Positions 6,302 to 9,901 of a DNA stretch of 9,901 bases are shown piece by piece (the first letter of the stretch is position 1; each line of letters opens with the position of its first letter). Under the pieces are notes generated by a model. It ran no database searches. It was not told where the DNA came from and worked only from the letters and a program-made list of their open reading frames with translations. The translations under genes were made by a program, and so were the position numbers. The stretch comes from Oscillospiraceae bacterium (GTDB lineage Bacteria; Bacillota; Clostridia; Oscillospirales; Acutalibacteraceae): NCBI GenBank assembly GCA_902774165.1, contig CACYHJ010000101.1:1-9901 (forward strand). The letters are read 5' to 3'.

Positions 6302-6348
6302 AACAGTGAACGGTTGCGGCCAAGACCGGAACGGTTCACTGTTTTTTT
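6302..6348 (+). terminator. Strong intrinsic terminator between lepB and rbgA
   Basis: A 10-bp perfect stem, AACAGTGAAC (6302-6311) with GTTCACTGTT (6334-6343), encloses a 22-nt loop that can fold further. The run of seven T (6342-6348) partly overlaps the right arm. The rbgA ribosome site (GAGGA, 6349-6353) begins at the very next base. Confidence 0.88.
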
Positions 6349-6360
6349 GAGGACAAAACA

Positions 6361-7236
6361 ATGTCAGATTCAATCAAGCAAAACGTGCAGTGGTTCCCGG
6401 GCCACATGGCGAAGACCCGCCGGCAGATCAAGGAGCTGCTGCCCCTGACGGACGCGGTCACCGTGCTGCTGGACGCCCGCGTGCCGAAAAGCTCCGAGAA
6501 CCCGGAGCTGGACGCGATCATTGGCGGAAAGCCGAGAATTTATCTTCTGAATAAGTGCGACCTTGCGGACGAGAATATCACGTCCCAGTGGATCGAGTAT
6601 TACAAACGCGCCGGCTACGCGGCGATTGCGGCGGACTGCCGCAGCGGCAGAGGGCTGAACAAATACCGCGCGCTGGTGCGGGAGGTCTGCCGCGACAAAA
6701 TCGAGGCGAACGCCGAAAAGGGCATGGCGGGCCGGCCGGTCCGCGTCATGGTGGTCGGCATCCCGAATACCGGCAAATCCTCGTTTATCAACCGCATGGC
6801 GGGCGGCAGCAAGGCGAAGGTGGAAAACCGCGCCGGGGTGACCCGCTCGAACCAGTGGTTCGTGGTCGGCGAAGGGCTTGAGCTGCTGGATACGCCCGGC
6901 GTGCTGTGGCCGAAGTTCGACGATCCCGCGGTGGGCGACAAGCTGGCGTTTACCGGCGGCATCAAGGACACGGTGCTGGATCCGGAGCTGCTGGCAATGC
7001 GCCTTGCGGACATTCTCTACCGCATCTACCCGGAAAAGTTAGAGGAGCGGTATAAAATAAAGCAGCAGGGGGAGATCGAGCCCTATGACCTGCTGTGCCT
7101 GATCGGCAGAAAAAGAGGCATGCTGATCGGCGGCGGCGAGGTGGATACCGACCGGGCGGCGAATATGCTGCTGGGTGAGTTCAAGGCCGGGAAGCTGGGC
7201 AAAATATCATTCGAGAAACCGGGGGAAGCGCAATGA
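6361..7236 (+). CDS. rbgA: Ribosome biogenesis GTPase RbgA (YlqF)
   Basis: A circularly permuted GTPase that helps late assembly of the 50S subunit. The 291-residue protein opens with the family hallmark QWFPGHMAKTRRQI (10-23). The permuted GTPase order is visible: G4 NKCD (64-67), then G1 GIPNTGKS (133-140), then G3 DTPG (177-180) followed by VLWPK. The C-terminal domain, with GRKRGMLIGGGEVDTDRAAN and LGEFKAGKLG, matches the RNA-binding end of RbgA. GAGGA (6349-6353) lies 7 nt before ATG 6361. Its stop overlaps the rnhB start in an ATGA, so the two are translationally coupled. The rbgA-rnhB-yraN order is common in Firmicutes. RbgA and L19 both act on the large subunit, so ribosome assembly genes cluster here. 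Confidence 0.97.
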   Translation: MSDSIKQNVQWFPGHMAKTRRQIKELLPLTDAVTVLLDARVPKSSENPELDAIIGGKPRIYLLNKCDLADENITSQWIEYYKRAGYAAIAADCRSGRGLNKYRALVREVCRDKIEANAEKGMAGRPVRVMVVGIPNTGKSSFINRMAGGSKAKVENRAGVTRSNQWFVVGEGLELLDTPGVLWPKFDDPAVGDKLAFTGGIKDTVLDPELLAMRLADILYRIYPEKLEERYKIKQQGEIEPYDLLCLIGRKRGMLIGGGEVDTDRAANMLLGEFKAGKLGKISFEKPGEAQ

Positions 7237-7847
7237 TCAGCTTTGAAATTGAAAACGCCGCCCGCGCGCAGGGCTTTTCCGTGATCGCGGGCGTGGACGA
7301 GGCGGGCCGCGGCCCCCTCGCGGGGGACGTGTACGCCGGCGCGGTCATTCTGCCGCAGGGGTATGACGCTGCCGGGCTGAATGACTCCAAAAAGCTCTCG
7401 GAGAAAAAAAGAGAGCTTCTGTTTGAAAAGCTCACGAACGATCCGGACGTGATCTGGGCGGTGGGGATCGCCACCGTGGCGGAAATTGACGAAATCAATA
7501 TCCTGAATGCGGCGTTTCTTGCCATGAAACGCGCCGCCGAGGGGCTTTCCGTAACGCCGGACCTGCTTCTGGTGGACGGCAACAAGGCGCCGGGAACGGG
7601 CTTCCCCGAAAAAACCGTGATCAAGGGGGACGCGCTGTCCTATTCGATCGCGGCGGCGTCCGTGATCGCCAAGGTGTCGCGGGACCGGTATATGAAGACC
7701 CTGGCGCGGCAGTATCCGGAATACCTGTTTGAAAAACATAAGGGCTACGGCACGGCGCTTCACTATGAGATGATCCGAACATACGGCGTTTCGCCCGTGC
7801 ACCGCAGGACGTTTCTGAAAAATTTCGAGGAAAAACACAATGGATGA
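7233..7847 (+). CDS. rnhB: Ribonuclease HII
   Basis: Removes ribonucleotides misincorporated in DNA and RNA of RNA-DNA hybrids in the cytoplasm. The 204-residue protein contains GVDEAGRGPLAG (20-31), NDSKKLSEKKRE (50-61), LLLVDGN (111-117) and KGDALSYSIAAASVIAKVSRD (131-151). The four metal-binding acidic residues of the family are visible as Asp22, Glu23, Asp115 and Asp133. The length is normal. It starts within the end of rbgA (4-bp overlap, GGGGGAAG as ribosome site) and its last 8 bp overlap yraN, so it is the middle gene of a coupled trio. Confidence 0.97.
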   Translation: MISFEIENAARAQGFSVIAGVDEAGRGPLAGDVYAGAVILPQGYDAAGLNDSKKLSEKKRELLFEKLTNDPDVIWAVGIATVAEIDEINILNAAFLAMKRAAEGLSVTPDLLLVDGNKAPGTGFPEKTVIKGDALSYSIAAASVIAKVSRDRYMKTLARQYPEYLFEKHKGYGTALHYEMIRTYGVSPVHRRTFLKNFEEKHNG

Positions 7848-8193
7848 GGCGCGAAGGGCAGGCCTGTGGGGCGAGGTCCTTGCGGTCAGGGCGCTCCGGG
7901 ACAAGGGATGGCGGATCGTGAACACGAATTTCCGCGTCGGACATACCGAAACGGACATCATTGCCGAGGACGGGGACCGGCTGGTCTGCGTCGAGGTCAA
8001 GACAAGAAGTCCCGGCGCGCTGCTGCCGCCGTCGGAGGCGGTCGATTACGAAAAACAGCAGAATCTGACCCGGGCAGGCGCGGCAATCGGACGGATCTAC
8101 AAGGCAAAAAAGCCGGTGCGGTTCGATATCGTCGAGGTGTATTTCACAAGTCCCGAGGCGTATGAAATCAACCATATTGTGAACGCGTTTTGA
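7840..8193 (+). CDS. yraN: YraN family protein (UPF0102), PD-(D/E)XK nuclease-like
   Basis: A 117-residue protein of the UPF0102 family, which has a Holliday-junction-resolvase-like nuclease fold and whose role is still poorly defined. Visible are GEVLAVRAL with Glu12, ETDII with Asp39, and the core VEVKTRS with Glu52 and Lys54; together they form a complete PD-(D/E)XK site. The family's usual GEIDLI reads TETDII here, so the glycine is lost but the acidic residues remain. GAGGA (7827-7831) lies 8 nt before the ATG, and the gene overlaps rnhB by 8 bp. No terminator is visible after it; the alaS promoter begins 12 bp past the stop. Confidence 0.95.
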   Translation: MDEARRAGLWGEVLAVRALRDKGWRIVNTNFRVGHTETDIIAEDGDRLVCVEVKTRSPGALLPPSEAVDYEKQQNLTRAGAAIGRIYKAKKPVRFDIVEVYFTSPEAYEINHIVNAF

Positions 8194-8205
8194 CGGTCGT
8201 TTATC

Positions 8206-8234
8206 TTGACAAAAGGTATATAAATATATATAAT
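8206..8234 (+). promoter_or_regulatory. Perfect-consensus sigma-A promoter of alaS
   Basis: TTGACA (8206-8211), exactly 17 bp, then TATAAT (8229-8234): both hexamers are exact consensus. Transcription would start near 8241, about 22 nt before the alaS ATG. The space is far too short for a T-box leader, which many Firmicutes use to control alaS, so expression here looks constitutive and strong. Confidence 0.93.
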
Positions 8235-8246
8235 CTAATGGTATTG

Positions 8247-8254
8247 AAAGGAAG
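8247..8254 (+). promoter_or_regulatory. Ribosome binding site of alaS
   Basis: AAAGGAAG lies 8 nt before the ATG at 8263. It supports 8263 as the real start even though the frame breaks soon afterwards. Confidence 0.8.
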
Positions 8255-8262
8255 TAATAGAT

Positions 8263-9901
8263 ATGGAATGGACCGGTTTAACTCAGAGAAAAATATCTCT
8301 CCTTCTTTGAGTCGAAAGGGCACCTGCGGCTGCCCAGCTTTTCTCTGATTCCCGATCACGACAAGAGCCTTCTGTTGATCAACTCCGGCATGGCGCCGAT
8401 GAAAAAATACTTCACCGGCGAGGTCACGCCGCCCAGAACCCGCGTGACCACCTGCCAGAAGTGCATCCGTACCCCCGATATCGAGAACGTGGGCAAGACC
8501 GCCCGTCACGGCACCTTCTTCGAGATGCTGGGCAATTTCTCCTTCGGCGATTATTTCAAAAAAGAGGCGATCGCCTGGGCGTGGGAATTCTTCACAAAGA
8601 CCCTTGAAATGCCGGTGGACAAGATCCACGTCAGCGTTTATCAGGACGATGAGGAAGCTTACAACATCTGGAAAAACGACATCGGCGTCGACCCGTCGCA
8701 CATCGTGCATCTGGGCAAGGAGGACAACTTCTGGGAGCACGGCGCAGGTCCCTGCGGCCCCTGCAGCGAGATCTATTTCGACCGCGGGCCGGAAAAGGGC
8801 TGCGGCAGGCCCGACTGCCACGTGGGCTGCGAGTGCGACCGCTTCGTCGAGGTGTGGAACATCGTTTTCTCCCAGTTCAACAACGACGGCAACAACAATT
8901 ATACCGAGCTGGAGCATAAAAACATCGACACCGGCATGGGCCTTGAGCGTCTTGCCTGCGTGATCCAGGGGGTGGACAACCTCTTTGAGGTGGACACCGT
9001 GCAGAACGTGCTGCAGCAGATCGCAACCATCGCGGGCAAGAAATATCATGAGAACGCGAAGGACGACGTGTCGATCCGCGTCGTGACGGACCATATCCGC
9101 TCCACGACCTTTATGATCGGCGACGGCATCATGCCCTCCAACGAGGGGAAGGGCTACGTGCTGCGCCGTCTGCTGCGCCGCGCCGCCCGCCACGGAAAGC
9201 TGCTGGGCATCGACCGGCCGTTCCTGACCGAGGTCGCCGAGACCGTGATCAAAGACAACGAGACGGCGTACCCGAACCTGACCGAAAAGAAGGATTATAT
9301 CCTCAAGATCATCTCCATCGAAGAAGAGAATTTCAGCAAGAATATCGACTCCGGCCTGAAGCTGCTGAACGATATGATCGACGCCGCCGACGGCAAGACG
9401 CTCAGCGGCGACGACGCGTTCAAGCTCTCCGATACCTTCGGCTTCCCCATCGACCTGACCAAGGAGATCCTGGAAGAGAAGGGGATGAGCGTGGACGAGC
9501 AGCGCTATCAGGAGTTGGTGAAGATCCAGCGCGAGACCGCGCGCAACGCGAGAAAGGACGCGGGCGCGGACGCGTGGAAGAACACCGGCGTCAATCTGTC
9601 GGATCTCCCGGCGACCGGATTCAAGGGCTATGAGACGCTGAGCGTCGAGGGCGCGAAGATCCTCGCGATCATCGGCGCGGACGGACAGCGAAAGGAGTTT
9701 ATTGAAGACGGCGAGAGCGCCACAGTCATTCTCGACGCGACGCCCTTCTACGGTGAGAGCGGCGGCCAGGTGGGCGACAGGGGCGTGCTTTGTGCCGACG
9801 AGACGACGTTTTCCGTTGCCGACACTCATAAAAACCACGAGGGCGTCTTTATGCACAGCGGCGTCCTCGAGGCAGGCGAGACGCTCAAGGTGGGCGACGT
9901 T
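8263..9901 (+). CDS. alaS: Alanyl-tRNA synthetase, partial, with an apparent frameshift near its 5' end
   Basis: Attaches alanine to its tRNA and edits mistakes. About 540 codons run open from 8282 to the window end; the rest lies outside. The catalytic domain shows LLLINSGMAPMKKYF, ARHGTFFEMLGNFSFGDYF, GPCGPCSEIYFDRG, NIDTGMGLERL, and NEGKGYVLRRLLRRAARHG. The segment TPFYGESGGQVGDRG near the end begins the editing part. The start is broken: ATG 8263 has a good ribosome site and reads MEWTGL, which I recall as the normal opening in related Clostridia. The conserved continuation LREKYLSFFESKGHLRLPS lies one frame over from 8282, and an in-frame TAA (8279-8281) immediately precedes it. Read straight from ATG 8263, translation stops at TGA 8308-8310. 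The next in-frame ATG is 8390, which would lose about 36 conserved residues. An assembly error or a small deletion is most likely. Confidence 0.9.
8279..8282 (+). other. Frame junction in alaS
   Basis: Codons before this point (ATG GAA TGG ACC GGT TTA) are in the frame of 8263; codons after it (CTC AGA GAA AAA) are in the frame of 8282. Two or five missing bases would restore one frame, for instance a lost Asn-Glu codon pair minus one base. The missing length cannot be fixed from this sequence alone. Confidence 0.75.

Noticed and set aside
8300..8312. A prfB-like +1 frameshift site, CTT TGA G, in the frame of ATG 8263, whose slippage would lead exactly into the alaS frame.
   Set aside because: No AGGGGG-like stimulator lies upstream; the region is pyrimidine-rich. 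Shifting here would replace the conserved LREKYLSFF, which is already encoded in the other frame from 8282. The TTC TTT GAG simply encodes Phe-Phe-Glu, so the coincidence follows from normal coding.
8201..9856. A 551-residue open frame on the minus strand across alaS.
   Set aside because: It is opposite a strongly conserved synthetase, its composition is rich in Val, Leu, Asp and His as expected for an antisense reading of GC-rich codons, and it shows no family motif.

Overview
The window reads as chromosomal housekeeping DNA from a fairly GC-rich, single-membrane Firmicute. My best guess is a Clostridia member of the Oscillospiraceae/Ruminococcaceae type. The reasons are the gene order rplS-lepB-rbgA-rnhB-yraN, which is typical of Firmicutes; a MazF that matches Bacillus EndoA closely from its first residues; strong Shine-Dalgarno sites; a lipobox lipoprotein; and AT-rich sigma-A type promoters in otherwise GC-rich sequence. 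The exact taxon is inference.

Left part (1-2445): the 3' end of an operon for a BMP/NupOPQ-like ABC importer of nucleosides or similar small molecules. It holds the C-terminal end of a double-domain ATPase followed by two permeases, with overlapping or nearly touching ends. A strong hairpin terminator (2458-2487) closes it. A new promoter (2498-2526) then starts nnr, the NAD(P)HX repair enzyme, which overlaps by 4 bp a small predicted lipoprotein gene of unknown function.

Middle (4541-5564): a MazF/EndoA toxin gene lies on the minus strand. It is tail-to-tail with the lipoprotein gene, which it overlaps by 21 bp, and head-to-head with rplS. No antitoxin gene is visible. The rplS gene (ribosomal protein L19) has a clear promoter and a leader of about 130 nt that can fold, possibly an L19 autoregulatory leader. 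A terminator follows it.

Right part (5595-9901): lepB (signal peptidase I), another strong terminator, then a tightly packed rbgA-rnhB-yraN run with overlapping ends. After these comes alaS (alanyl-tRNA synthetase), which runs off the window. It has a perfect consensus promoter (TTGACA-N17-TATAAT) and a good ribosome binding site, but its first six codons are out of frame with the rest and an in-frame TAA sits at the joint. This is the main anomaly of the window.

I see no mobile element, CRISPR array, tRNA, rRNA or clearly new multi-gene system. The points most worth checking are the alaS frame break, the antitoxin-less MazF and the rplS leader.
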